Part shown: positions 24,888 to 38,279 of the stretch, one piece after another | Numbering within the stretch: position 1 is the first letter of the stretch | Layout: every line of letters begins with the position of its first letter | DNA from: Eucalyptus grandis | Lineage: Eukaryota > Streptophyta > Magnoliopsida > Myrtales > Myrtaceae | DNA: 64,000 nucleotides | Direction: 5' to 3' | Assembly (NCBI RefSeq): GCF_016545825.1 | Contig: NC_052613.1 | Coordinates: forward strand, 38,327,790-38,391,789 | Made by a program: the position numbers and the translations under genes | Notes under the pieces: model-generated | What the model saw: the letters and a program-made list of their open reading frames with translations, nothing else | What the model was told of the DNA's origin: nothing | The model's database searches: none

Positions 24888-25200
24888 GGCTCAATGACTA
24901 TCTATGTCATATTGGAGAAAGAACGGTATGCAATATCGGCTCGGTAACTCTATATGTCATCTTAGAGAAAAGGACAATATTTATATAATATTGGCTCGGT
25001 GACTCGCAAGTCATATTAGAGAAAGGACGATATGCCATAATGGCTCGGTGACCCAATAAGTCAACTTGGAGAATGTACGTTATGATGAATATACTTGGTG
25101 ACTCTATATGTCATCTCGGAGAATGAATATTATAATGTACTAGCTTGGTAACTCGATAGGTTATCTTGGAGAATGAATAGTATATTATAGTGGTTCAGTA
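24888..25200 (+). repeat. Tandem array, about 50-base unit, six copies, in LTR
   Basis: Units of about 48-57 bases each begin with a form of ggctcggtgactc, continue with tatgtcat and a ttggagaa(t/a)-type string, and end in an AT-rich spacer. Unit starts are near 24888, 24938, 24993, 25042, 25094 and 25143, with a partial seventh near 25192. The array lies inside the gypsy LTR. Confidence 0.8.
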
Positions 25201-27170
25201 ACCTCAGAAGCAAACCTTAGCTTGGGCTAAGGCTTGCGGGGCCATTTTCAACCCTTTCCCGACCTCTTTTAGTGTTGTCGTAGGTCTGGCTTTTGGTCGT
25301 CGTTGTGCCACCATCGTCGTGAACTAGTTTTCACACTAAATCGGTGAGTTAACCTCCTAATCTCTAATTAGGGGTTAATTGCTTAGAGGGAGATTAGTTT
25401 AGGCTAAGCATGGATTAGTGATTAGTTAGTGTAATTAGTTATTTAGTTAGTTAGTTAGATTAATTAGGTGGTTAGATAAGTTTTAGTTAGAGATTAATTA
25501 AATTATGTGGTTAGCTTAATTATATTAAATTAGTTAGCTTAGTAGATTAGTTAATTAGTCCAATTAGGTGGTTAGATTAGTGTACATAAATTAATTAAGT
25601 GTTTAATTTAAATATTTTGCAATTTATTTAATTAAATGCAATTTATTTATTTAATTATTAATTAGTGTAAATTATATCGGGATAATCGATTCTTATAATA
25701 TGATGTGCCGATCGTCATGGTTGTATTTGTTTGTGCAATTGATTGCTAATTTGTGCAATTGAATGCTAATTGATGATTTTTGAATTATTATTTCAAAAAT
25801 ATGAATTTTGATATTTAATTAGAAATATACCGGGTGTTGGGTTTTGACACCAAAAGGTTTTATGTACTATGTAAAATTGTGAAATATTCAAAATGGAGTA
25901 TATCATTTTTATGGTTTGATTTGACTGTGTGTTCATACACAATTATTTTACCGAGTGTTTTTAATATGAAGAAAATAGGCCAAGCACATTATTTGAAATT
26001 GAGGCATTTAAGTGTAAAGCACGATGTCCTTGGCTGAGATTGGATGTGCATGTGATCGCTATTGAAACCCTCACGATGCGTTTATGCTAGATGATGCTCC
26101 TTCAGGAATGCCCCTTGTCACCGAGATGCCGGTCGCAATGGAGGCCGGCCGTGCTCCTTCGGGAATGCCATCTAGGTATAGACATTGTCGTGCCCAACGA
26201 AGCGGACAATGCCCAATTATGTAGGATGACCATCGACTGTTGAGTTGGCCGTGGCCATTGTGTCATAACTAATCGGAACACGCTTGGGTGATGAATATAA
26301 TCGTGCCGATTATGGGTTGAAATTGTGTGGCACGAATGTGACGTGTCATAATGATTTGGCCTTATAATCGGGACCTCAATGATTGATTGATATATGAAAG
26401 TGAAGTGTTCCAATTATTGAGTACATTTACTATATACATATGTTATATGAGCTGTATTAATGTGCAGGGAGTTGCTGAGGCGAGGTAAGTCTTATATGAT
26501 GTATGTTTAAGCTGCCCCTAGGTGAATTATCTTCCTAATCGAGGCTTAGAGTGTGGACTCGTGAGACATCGTTTCACCCCATCGTGGTTTAAAATTTTAC
26601 AGGTCCCTAGATGGAGGTGTGTCATGTACGCTAGTTGATGGACTTTGAGCACTCCTATTTCCCTATTCCGGGACTAACCTAACCCGTGAGCTAGTTGAGT
26701 CCACGGTTTGGGTTGAAGAGGGCCTACCTCAATTGATACCTTATCAATTCATAGCGTGGTTCATTAATTTTCCCCAAAGGGAATCGGGAGGGTCTCATAC
26801 GGGGTTTTGACGGGCCTCCTGTAGGACTAGGGAGTGGAAATAGGGCACCCTATGGATATCAACACCATTGATGGTGTCATGGTGGACCCAAAGCCCATAA
26901 CTGAAGAGTCCGGAGCTTAAAGGGCTCGGTAGTTCTTTTTGAGATAGACCACTTGTGTATAAACGTAGGTTGACCTAGCTGTATATAAAGTGTGGTTTGT
27001 TTAAATTGGTTGTCTTACTTTTCTATCCCATGTTTGGTTGTTTGTCCGGAGTTTATTAGTTTGTTTCATCATGTGCAATACGGTGAATAGGTCGGCAACG
27101 CATCCTGGGAACGTTGCAATTTGATCAACCACCAAGAGATGTGTTCGCACTCGAGGTTTGGGGCATGACA

Positions 27171-27884
27171 AGAATGATGAGTCGTATGTCATTGGGTATT
27201 ATGATGCTGAGTTAGAACACGGAGTGTTTATATTATACAAGTTTCTAAATGTGACGCATATGGAACAATTAGCAACATGGAAGCTTTTAGCGTGGTCAAT
27301 GTCTAATTGTTCATGCTTTGGTGAACAACTATGGTTCATAGGTTAACTTGTGTGTCGAACAACTATGGTTCACGTGTGCACATAATGCCGGGTCGTTGAT
27401 CCGTCTTTATACCTGATGGTTATACTTTGTTCATATACGAAGTTGAACGTGTACGCAATTTGAAATATGTCTTCTTGTTACATGCAAGGTATAATAATGA
27501 TGTCATTACAATCTAATTATGACAATGCATTGAAATCCTCGGCTGAGGTTGTAACTAAGAATAAATTGTTTATGTCTTGAATAAAATGCATGTCAATTAG
27601 ATCTATGCATATGATCGAATTGGTGACTTGACAAATATTCCATGGTCTTTGTTTGATCGGGACATAGTAAGACGGAGGGATTGAATTACACTATAGCCAA
27701 AATTGACAGGTTCATTATGTTCTTAAAGCATTCTCACTATCTAGATAGCCATGACATATTGCTAGATGTCAATCATAACTTGTGGGACCCAAAGATTAAT
27801 CGGAACAATTAGTTCTTTTGGGAGTACTTATATGTTAGTTTAAGTCTTACTACCAGCAATGATAAACCTAGGGATGTCATACTT
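27171..27884. other. Spacer between two gypsy LTRs
   Basis: Seven hundred bases of AT-rich DNA between the end of one LTR and the start of the next. A gaacaactatggttca string occurs twice (27324-27339 and 27357-27372). Otherwise nothing recognisable. Confidence 0.5.
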
Positions 27885-30164
27885 TGTGACATCCCGATTT
27901 TCAATTTTGTTTTCAATTAAGTAAATCAGCCTTTCATCGACGCGCTTATAGTACTATTCTCCAAGCTGATCACTCTAGGGATAACTAGACTATCTAGGGA
28001 AGTCATTAAAGAATTTTAACACAAAGAGACTTGAGCATTCGACCAAGAATCGACTACTTGACCGTGCTCATCTACAAAGATCATTTCGGCACAGTAAAGA
28101 TCGATTAGAAATTAGAAATAGGTTGGTTCGACTAAGATGTATGGTTAAACATGGGTGATTCCACCAAATTGAGAAATTTTCGTCGATTGGCACTATTTTA
28201 ATTTTCTATCGTTTTGGTACCTTGTATTCCTATTTGAATCCTTGAGAATTTCACAACAATCAAGAGTCGCCAATGTGTCGAAGAGGTTCATTGTGGCTTG
28301 AAAAAAATCGACCATGGGTCATTTACACTAAAAAGTTATGAAAGCTACCCGATAGCCTAGGTCACGCTAAAATCACGCCAGATTGAAATTAACAACGAAT
28401 TTGAATTTGATTTTAGAAATTGAAAGTTGTCATGTCATGTTTCATTTTAGGAATGCCGACTCAGTCTCCGAAGATTTTCTGCGTACCAAGATTTTGGCGA
28501 AAAAGTCAAGATAGGATCGTTTTTGTCCAAAAATTCAGAGAACCGTTTTTATCATGGAATTAGGAGGCAAGTAGGTTCTATTGGGAAGAAAAAATATCAA
28601 TTTGACCGTTGATTCGATAATGAAATTTATGAGGGAGCCGATTTATGTTAATTCAATGAGGAATTTGGTGGAATTGAAGTGTTAAATGTGCAAATTCGTA
28701 TACCCCATGGTCCATGACTTTTTCAACCATTTCCTTAGCTTGTTGTGGAAGTTTGAAGGCTACAATTTGCAAAGGAATCCAGCTGGGTATGGGTGAGGTC
28801 ATCCAAGGGGACAATGAGATAGGAAAGGAAGCATGTGGTCCCCTCAAGCAAAAGTTGATTCCCTCCCCCCTTCTTCTCCTTCACCTATCGACCTCCTCCT
28901 TCCCCTTGTTATGTTCGAAGCTTCAAAGACCCAGAAGAAAAAAAAAAATCGACCAGCATCTCCTCCTTCCCTCGTCCGACTACCTTAAGCCACTGTTTTC
29001 CACCGCCTTCACCCCTCAAGCCCCTGCAGCCACCGCTTGTCCATCCTTGCCATTTCAACCGAGCGAAAGCGGCCTCTTCAACCACCGAACAAAACCAAAC
29101 CAAGTGGGTCTCACAGCCACTATTTGGCCCATTTTGTGGCCTTCCGGACCTCAAAAGTCGCACCCGCTTCGAAGTTTATGGATTGTCTCCGCCTCGTCGT
29201 CATTTTGATCCGAGCGAATCATTAATCAAGTGAGTTTAACTCACAGATCCCCGCTTAGTAAGTTAATGACGTTTAAGCATTGATTAGTTTAGACTAAGTA
29301 TGGATTAGATGTGTGACACCTCGAACCCTTTGCAAGTCGTCACCAGCGCCAATGTTACTCCTTATTACCTTTCTGCCTTTCGAAGAAGTGTCCTAATTTT
29401 GCAGACACATTTTTTTTAAAAACAAAATAGTCCTTGCGCCACACTCATTAGCGGAAGCAATTTAAAAACATCACCATCTTTCTTCCCTTACCAACCATGA
29501 TACAAATACACACCACTAATCACCATAATTTTATAAACAAGCCACGACATTTTATTTACATATATATTTTCCATATGGGATTTCTTTTGGGTCGGTACAT
29601 CAAAAAGGAAAAGCTAGGACTCAACCACGTCCAGCCTAAAACCTCAAAAAGAACCCTCGACCCTCTACATTTCACATGCAACAATTCTCCATCATCGAGT
29701 GTCAGCTAACTATCCCCAAAAAAACAGCCCCTACTCGTCACGCACTGGTCTCACACCCCAACCCGATGCATCGAGCGGTGGCGACGGCAACATCCCTCGC
29801 ACGCTCCATCCCGATGAACATGTACGGATATGAACTCTGAATGACGGGGCCCCTAGCCGGGCCTACGTCTGTACATCACTAAACAACGTACTCGAATAAA
29901 AGTCATCCGAGAACGAGGACAGTCTATCTCAAGACACTCGACCTCTACATCGGATGGTAGACCATAAAATACACCACATGTGACGGCGGCGAAGCGGCAC
30001 CGCTAATCTGAAATGTGGTCTCAAAGGGTGAGTACAACCACTCGACGAATAAGGAATCCAATAACAACTCAATGCATCATGCAAATCATACATGCATTAT
30101 GAGCATTATTACCTGAAGCCTGCGCGTACTATCATGCATAATTTTATCAATTCATAACACATAC

Positions 30165-30610
30165 ATGTGTATCATCATCGTATCATACATGTCATCATCA
30201 TCACGACATCATCACATTACACATGTCATCATCATCATGGCATCATTACATCATACATGTCATCATCATCATGACATCATCACATTACACATGCCATATC
30301 ATATATCATTATCATTATCATCACTATGCATATCATCATGCATATCATATCATGGATGATCATCATTATTTCACATCACATAATCATCATCATGCATATC
30401 ATATCATGGGTGATCATCATTATTTCACATCACATAATCATCATCATGCATATCATATCATGGGTGATCATCATTATTTCACATCACATATCATCATCAT
30501 CATCATCATCATCATCATGCATATCATATCATGGGTGATCATCATTATTTCACATCACATATCATCATCGTCATAATCATCAGCAGCATGCATATCATCA
30601 TGCATATCAT
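30165..30610 (+). repeat. ATC-rich minisatellite (54-base unit) inside LTR
   Basis: Within a long atc/cat-rich zone, a 54-base unit starting atgggtgatcatcatt and ending gcatatcatatc is repeated about four times between 30350 and 30560. The last unit is expanded by an atc microsatellite. The apparent His-rich frames here are artefacts of the repeat. Confidence 0.85.
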
Positions 30611-30689
30611 ATCATGGTTTAATTTCCACTTTTAGCTTTCAATTTGATCACCACATCACCCATTCCTCAAATCATCAATTTCATCATCC

Positions 30690-30945
30690 CCTTGGGCAAA
30701 GACCTCCGAGGCTTCCGGCATTCAGCCTCCTAGGCCACCGGGCATCCGGCCCCCCACATTCCGGGCATCTTGCATCTCAACTAGCATCACGAGGCATTCC
30801 CTTCGGGCAAAGACCTCCGACAAGGCTTCCGGCATTTACACTCCACTGGCCGAGCATCCCGCATCCCAAATCCCGGCATCGCGAGGCATTCCCTTCGGGC
30901 AAAGACCTCCAACAGGGCTTCCGGCCCCCACATTCCGAGCATCCC
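30690..30945 (+). repeat. Decayed tandem repeat around gggcaaagacctcc
   Basis: The string gggcaaagacctcc occurs near 30694, 30805 and 30897, each time followed by a ggcttccggc segment and a cattcc/catcccg spacer. The unit is roughly 90-110 bases and diverged. Confidence 0.7.
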
Positions 30946-32123
30946 GAATCTCCCGGAAATCCGGCAATGCATCTCTATAAATTCCGGCCTCATCCTCCAC
31001 CACAACCACTTCCTCACTTATCATTTTCCACATTTACATTATTTTGATCTCAATTTAACATGGCATATGGCGTGACATCAAACAAGTCATACTTGGCATA
31101 GGATTCACACATGCATCACAACTCAATGTCATACATACACCAATATCTTATCATACATGCAACAATGTATAATTATTTGTTAATAAATTCATAGCCAATA
31201 AAATAATCCATTTTATTTTTTTATTATTATTTATTTATAAATAAATATTTAATTCAATATCTATAAATTCCCAAAATTTCAAAAATTCAAGAAATCATTA
31301 AACCAACCAATAGGATGACAATTTCATGCAAAATTCATGGCCAAATTGAATTTCATACAATTTCACAATTTCCACCAAACAGCACATAATATTCGGATAA
31401 ACCAGAATGCACAGTTTCAAGAAATTCGATTAAAATAATCATACAGTCTCAAACAATTACGAAAGTTTACAGAGCGATAGCCAAGACATTTTAGTACAAC
31501 TTTCATGAAGAACTCCAAGCCAGATTATGTTTAGATTATTTTATACAACCTCACGAAGCTTCTGGACCCATTACCGCATCGTCCAGTGCACATATCACCG
31601 AAATATTGAGCTTTTACCTACCTATTATCTTTTTTTTCCTCTAAAATTTGGATATGTTATACATCAATATATCCTATACAAGTTTCATGAAGAGATATAA
31701 GTCAAATAATCAGATTATAGTCATCATCTATGTCCATGAAGTCTCGGGTATCTCAAAATACATCACCAGAATCATCTTCTTCAAGATCTAGTCGATTTAC
31801 TAGGCTATACTTGTTCATTTAAATTCCAATTTGATTATGTTGTATATTAAGATGTCTCCTACAACATCCATGAAGAAACGGAAGTGAGATTGTTAACACA
31901 AACCAACATGCAACCACGAATCCAGCAAGAGGTCAGTAAAAACTCTCAGATCTGAGGTCTCCGTAGAACAAGACTTTAACCCTCAAATCTCCGTCATTTT
32001 CCACGAACTTTCAGTATGTTTTAGTTCAATATGTTAGCTACAACTCTCATGAAGAAATAAAATCCAAAATCGGACTCTAAACACACATGCAAGTTCAAAC
32101 AACTTTCTGACTCACACGGTCCG

Positions 32124-33009
32124 TGTTGGAGAAATCCTCGTGAAGAGTTTTTAAGTTGACAAAATGTTTCCGTCGTCTAGTATGAAGGTCCGAGACTCTG
32201 CGCTTAAAGTCAAGACTTCCCGATCGGCTCTCAAGACTCAAAGTCTATCCTCATTGACCGTCTACGATCATTGAAGAAAGGTTATCCCGAATTGGATGTT
32301 TTGTTTGGGATTTAACCTTATCATCCGGAGAAGATCTCGTGGCTGGAGAAGACGTATCGAATCCTTTGATTGATCAAGATTGATTCAATGACTGAAGATT
32401 CGATGATTGTCTAAATATTATTGGAAGGTTTCACTTATGGAAACCGAGATCCTGATTGTATGGGCGAACAGGATTGATGGGCTATCAACACATTCCTTTA
32501 ATAGCTCGAACGATCTTCCTAATTGATTCCGTCCAACGGGTAGATTGGAGGAATTCCTTTGGAAAGTGCCAACGGGTATGATGGCATAAAGGAGTATATA
32601 AGGAAGACGTTCTTAGTTGTTTAAGAGAGTGTGCGCGATAGAAAAATTCCAAAGTCTGAAGCTCCTATTTGTTTAGATAAATCTCTTGAGCAAATACTTG
32701 TATACAAAAGAGAGTCTATATTTGTGAGAGACCTTGAGGAGGTGTGATAGAACATCTACACTTTGTGGAATCAAGGCAAAGCTGTGCTTTTGTAACTCCT
32801 CTTTGATCATAGTGAAATCCAGCCCGTGGGCTGTCAGCGGAAGAGTGGACGTAGGCTTGGAATAAGCCGAACCACTATAAATCTGTGTTTGATTTTCTCT
32901 TCCTTACTCTCTCTACATCGATCGTATTTCAATCTGTTGCATACGTATTTGAGAAAAATAGATTGTGCGCCTATTCACCCCCCTCTAGGTGTTTACACTA
33001 GCAATATCA
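32124..33009 (+). repeat. 5' LTR of copia copy 1 (886 bases)
   Basis: Bounded by TG...CA, with TSD gtccg before it and the primer-binding site just after it. A gtatataagg TATA-like box is near 32592-32602 and a likely start soon after. It is closely similar to the 3' LTR but differs by scattered substitutions and small indels. Confidence 0.92.
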
Positions 33010-33011
33010 AT

Positions 33012-33023
33012 TGGTATCAGAGC
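33012..33023 (+). promoter_or_regulatory. Primer-binding site (initiator tRNA-Met)
   Basis: tggtatcagagc, two bases after the 5' LTR, is the complement of the 3' end of plant initiator tRNA-Met, the usual primer for copia reverse transcription. Confidence 0.9.
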
Positions 33024-33071
33024 CTGTGTACTTACTTTATTTGAAGTGTTTTACTTCATAGTAAAAGATCC

Positions 33072-36000
33072 ATGGCTAGTATGCTAGCACCGGGCCGATG
33101 GAAGGGCAAAGCAATACTGCACCACCTTACTTTGATGGAAAGGATTACAACATCTGGAAGAACAAGATGAAAGCTTTCCTACGATCAAAGGATCCTCTGG
33201 AATGGGACGTTGTAGAAAAAGGAATTACTCCTACCACTTTGCATCGCCTAAAGAGGAAAAGAAACCGAAGAATCCAGCGGAATGTCTCAAGAAGAAATAA
33301 CCAAGAGACAGACACTCGATGCAAAAGCAATTTATTCCTTATATTGTGCTTTATCACCAACTGAATATAATAGAATATCTTCTTGTGGTACAGCAAAAGA
33401 AGTTTGGGATAGATTGCATATCACCTATGAAGGAACAGATCGAGTGAATGAAACAAGAATCAACATTCTTCTCGGTCAATACGAAGCCTTCAGAATGAAA
33501 CCAGGAGAATCAATATCTGACATGTTTAGTCGTTTTACTGAGATATTGTGAATGGTCTTGAAAATCAAGGTCAACCAACTTCGATCCCATGAAGGTAAAC
33601 AAGCTCTCACGGTGGACTCTCCAAGGATTGGAATCACATAAAGACTTCGATAAGAGAGACGCAGAGAATTATGCCACTATCTCGATCCGATGAGCTGATT
33701 GGAACTCTTCAGTCCTATGAAGTGGAAAGGATCAATGAAGATGAAGATCCAAGAGGTAAGAAATCTATTGCATTAAAATCAAATGATGATTCGATGTTAC
33801 AGATTACCAAGAAGATATGGACGATGAGGAGCTTGCTCTCATGATAAGAAGATTCGGAAAACTAAACGAAAAGGAAGAAGGTTCAACTCAAAGAAACAAG
33901 GCTTTCAAAGACAGCAGACCAAGTCTGTTGATGATGAGGAACCAAACAAAGATGTAGTCTGCTTTGAATGCAAGAAAAAGGGACATATCAGACCCAACTG
34001 TCCTCTTTTGAAGAAAAAGAAAGGAAAAGCTGAAAAATTTCGAAAAGCTCTCAAAGCTGAAACCTGGAGTGATACTGAGTGTGAAGAAAGTGATAATGAA
34101 TACGCCAATCTATGTCTGATGGCACAATCAGACTCGAGACTGAAACAGGACTCGGAGTTCGACTCGCATGTGAATTTGAGGTAAGTAACTTTAAAATTCC
34201 TGTCAAAATTTCTAAATATATTGAGGAATTATGCTTTAGTCTTAAGACTTCTCTCAAAAGAATTTCCAAACTAAAAAGGAAAACTCAGCTCTAAAACTAA
34301 AAGAAAATGTTTTAGAAGAAAGAGTTAAAAGTCTAGACGTGTCTTTCCAATCTTAAAGAAAATGAAGAAAATCTTTTAAAAGAAAATACTTTTTTAAAAA
34401 CAGACTTATCTAATATATCAAAGAAATTTTCTATGGGATCTGAAAAACTTGAGAAAATTCTTTCAAGACAAAGACCTTACTTCAATAAATCTGGTCTAGG
34501 TATGACAGAAGAAACAATTCCCTTAATTGATTTTCCTAAAGTAAAAGAAAGAATTAAAAAAAGGCTTTCAAGTGAGGTTTACAAAAATCACTTCAAGAAA
34601 GTATTTGTTAAACCCGTAGGAAGAAATTCTCTTAAATGTTCAAAGTGCAACAGTCCGGATCACTTTGAAAAGAGTGTCCTATGGTATGGAAACCTATTAA
34701 GAAAGTATGGGCTAATACTTGTTTATCTTACTAACACCAAAGGACCCAAGAAAATTTGGGTACCAAAGAAAGCTTGAGACTCTTTGTTAAATGCAGGTCT
34801 CCATCAAGAAACAGGTAAAGTGGTATCTTGACAGCGGTTGCTCAAGACACATGACAGGAGACTCAAATTGCTTTATAAAACTTGCTCAAGTAAATGGTGG
34901 AAAAGTTTCATTTGGAGGAAACAAAGAAGGAAGTATTGTAGGATTTGGAACAGTGAAAATTGGAACTCTCACAATAAGTAATGTTTCCTTAGTGGAAGGA
35001 CTCAATTACAATCTTCTCAGCATTAGTCAATTGTGTGATACTTTTGGTTTCAAGATCTTTTTTCAAGAAGGAACATGTTCGAATCAAAAGACTCTACTCA
35101 ATCTTTTTGGGTAGAAGACATGGAAATATCTATCTTCTGGATGTGAAACCAAATGAATCACAATGTCTTATCTCAATTCAAGACGAAGCAAGCTTATGGC
35201 ACAAAAAGCTTGGACATGTCAATATGAAGCAATTAGCCAAAATCTCATCAAAGCAGCTTGTTCGAGGTCTACCAAAATTGCCATACCAAAAGACTGATTC
35301 ATGCACTCCATGTATTCTGGGAAAGCAGGTAAGAAATTCTTTTAAGCCAATAAATCATGTCTCTACTAATCATGTTCTACAGTTGCTGCATATGGATCTC
35401 TTCGGACCAACCAGAACTCGAGTATTTGGGGTAAGAAGTATTGCCTAGTAATTGTTGATGATTACTCCCGTTTTACTTGGGTATATTTCCTTTCAAGTAA
35501 GTCTGAAACCTTTTCGTATTTTGAAAAATTTGCTAAAAGGTTCAAAATGAAAAGGGATGTGTAATCTCTTGTATAAAAACAGATCATGGAGGTGAATTTG
35601 AAAATCAAGATTTTACAAAATTCTGTGATGAATCCGCCGTAGCATGTGTTTTCCTCTCCATATACTCCTCAAGAAATGGAGTTGTGGAAAGAAAGAACAG
35701 ATCTCTTCAAGAAATGGCTAGAACTCTTTTAATTGAAAGTAAAATTTCTTCTCGATTTTGGGTCAAGTCATTTCAACAGCTTGCTATATCATCAATAGAG
35801 TCTTCTTAAGATCTATTCTTCGAAAACCCCTTATGAGTTATTCAAAGAAAAGAAGCCTATTGTTTCATACTTTCATGTATTTGGTTGCAAATGTTTTATA
35901 TTGAAAAATGCAAAAGATCGAGTTGGTAAGTTTGAAGAAAGATCGATGAAGGTATCTTCCTTGGATATTCTACATCAAGCAAAGCTTTTGACGAGTCTAT

Positions 36001-37857
36001 AACAAGAAGAGCCACCAGAGAGAGTCAATGAATGTTAAATTTCAAGACTCAATGCAAGATGAATCAAGACAGACTCATCAAGAAGAGTCCGAACTCGCTC
36101 CAGCACCCTCCAAAGTCTACAACTCAAGAAGCATCTCGGACTGAAAACCAGCATCGGGTTGATAGTGAAGATCCAAATAAATAAAGAGATCATCTACTGC
36201 ACAAATCAACGAGTAATTGGAAGCATAAGTCCAGTCATCCCAAAGATCTTATAATTGGCGAAATTAATGAAGGAATTCGCACAAGATCCAAAAGGCGAGA
36301 AGAGTCTAGTGGCTTTGGCACTCGTTCGAAATTGAACCAAAGAGCATAGAAGAAGCTTTATCCGATGAAAGCTGGATTGAAGCTATGCAAGAAGAACTCG
36401 AGACAGTTCAGATAAATGATGTTTGGGAATTGACATCCCAACCAAAAGGAAAACTGTTATTGGAGCCGAATGGGTGTTCGAAACAAGATGAACGAGAAAG
36501 GGAAAGTCGTACGAAATAAAGCAAGACTCGTGGCCAAGGGATATACGCAAGAAGAAGGAATAGACTATGATGAGACTTACGCTCCAGTGGCAAGGTTAGA
36601 AGCTATTCGACTATTACTCGCGTTTGCTTGTTATAAGAATTTCAGGTTATTCCAAATGGATGTCAAAAGCGCCTTCCTAAATGGATTTATCCATGAGGAA
36701 GTTTATGTGGAACAACCGCCGGGTTTGAAGACCCAAAGAAGCCGGACTCGGTCTTGGACCGAAAAAGGCTTTGTATGGTTTAAAGCAAGCACCTCGGGCT
36801 TGGTACGACAAAGTTAAGTAATTTCCTATTACAAAATGGTTTTGTTAAAGGTAAAGTAGATATGACTTTATTTATCAAGAAGGAAAATAAAAGTTTCTTA
36901 CTTGTTCAAATATATGTGGATGATATTATTTTGGATCCTCTAATGAAAGTCTCAAAAGAAATTTTCAAAGTCTATGCGGGATGAGTTTGAAATGAGTATG
37001 ATGGGAGAATTACCATTCTTTCTTGGTCTTCAAATAAAACAATTGAAGGAAGGAACTTTCATTTTTCAAGAAAAATATGTTAATGATCTTGTCAAAAGGT
37101 TTGGACTGAGAATTGCAAAAGACCGACATACCAATGTCAAGTTCTTTAAAGATAGACAAAGATGAAGAAGGGAAGAAAGTTGATCAAAAGCTGTACAGGA
37201 GCATTATTGGATCACTTCTCTATCTTACTACCTCTAGACCTGATATTTTGTTGAGTGTTTGCATCTGTGCTGGTTTCAATCGATCCTAGAGAATCCCATC
37301 TCGCGCCAAACGCATCATTAAATACGTCGCTTCATCATCAAGCATCGGTCTTTGGTATCCTAAGAAGGGAGACTTTAAACTTCCGGGATATTCGGACGCA
37401 GATCCGGCCGGTTGCGAGTTGATAGAAAGAGTACTTCAGCAACTTGCCGCTTGCTTGAAACAGAACACAGTGTCTTGGTTTTCAAGGAAACAAAGCATCA
37501 GTGTCTCTTTCAACAACCGCGGAGTATGTTGCTCTTGGAAGCTGTTGTTCGCAAATTCTATGGATAAAACAACAGCTAAGAGATTTTGCAATTGAAGACT
37601 CATGCATGGAGATTAATTGCGACAACACCAGCGCTATCAACCTCACCAAAAATCCAATTCTCCACTCAAGAGCGAAGCATATAGAAATTCGACATCACTT
37701 TATTAGAGATCATGTTCAAAATGGAGATGTTTCAATTCATTTTGTTGACTCAAAGAATCAGCTGGCTAATATACTTACGAAGCCTTTGGAGAAAAATCAA
37801 TTTGAGTCTATACGGACCGCACTCAATATTTTGAGGTATGAGGATATCAAAGTCTAA
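33072..37857 (+). pseudogene. Copia gag-pol, copy 1, frame-shifted
   Basis: Gag opens MASMLAPG; soon after, the conserved PYFDGKDYNIWKNKMKAFL block is at about 33127-33180. The CCHC zinc knuckle CFECKKKGHIRPNC is at about 33959-34000, followed by the SDTECEESDNEYANLCLMAQ region typical of Sireviruses (about 34070-34130). Protease: WYLDSGCSRHMTGD at about 34820-34861. Integrase: LWHKKLGHVNMKQL...CTPCILGK (about 35194-35325) and LLHMDLFGPTRT near 35385-35415. [22 protein letters not shown] at about 36657-36716, YVDDII near 36913-36930. RNase H: LSTTAEYVALGSCC to the stop at 37855-37857. Gag and pol are broken by many single-base shifts. Confidence 0.9.
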
Positions 37858-38279
37858 AGACTTTCAGACTCGAGCTTACAAGACTTTATCAATGTCTTGT
37901 CTCGACCTTCGATCGTAAGTCTTTCTCTCTCTCAATCTTATCTTGAAAAGGTACGATCATCGACCGTGTTTAAATTGTTGCCGTATATATTACATCGATT
38001 CATTTTCAAAAGGGAAGTTATTTTTGAAATAACTATTTTTACGGATAAAATCAGTTATTTTGAAAAGGCATATTTTTATTTCCTTTGTGACGATTCGTTT
38101 TACTCTTCCTTTTAACCGAACGAGCACTATCGATTACTCTTCACTTGTCTATTCACTTTACTCTCAAAACCCTAGAAAGCATCGATCCTCCACTTCCGTT
38201 TGTCTTCATCGCTAAATCTTCAAAAGTTGTCATCTTTTCCGGGAAAGTCAAGCGAGGAATCTTCCAATCACTGTTAAAG

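Larger units (their letters stand above)
19140..27170 (+). mobile_element. Decayed Ty3/gypsy retrotransposon with 3' LTR
   Basis: A long element whose internal region shows reverse transcriptase, RNase H and integrase remnants in the gypsy order (RT before integrase), followed by a purine-rich tract and a 4.3 kb 3' LTR. A matching 5' LTR is not visible, either lost in the gap or deleted. A tatggtattagaatt string at 19151-19165 could be a decayed primer-binding region (compare TGGTATCAGAGC), but this is weak. The gag region (about 19200-20300) is too decayed to read. Confidence 0.8.
22867..27170 (+). repeat. 3' LTR of the gypsy element (4.3 kb)
   Basis: It starts TGTGACATCC directly after a purine-rich stretch (22852-22866) and ends GGGGCATGACA at 27170. 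The end is homologous to the end of the LTR at 44171: both have a gaat(a/g)ggtcggca...atcaaccac segment 65-85 bases before the terminus. It contains a CT microsatellite, a CTT run and a six-unit tandem array. No gene is supported inside; the 298-codon frame at 23205-24101 is low-complexity. Confidence 0.8.

Noticed and set aside
30223..30576. His-rich frames that look like a metal-binding protein; also a CRISPR-like regular repeat
   Set aside because: The pattern comes from ATC/CAT microsatellites and a 54-base minisatellite without unique spacers. A CRISPR array is not expected in a plant nuclear genome.
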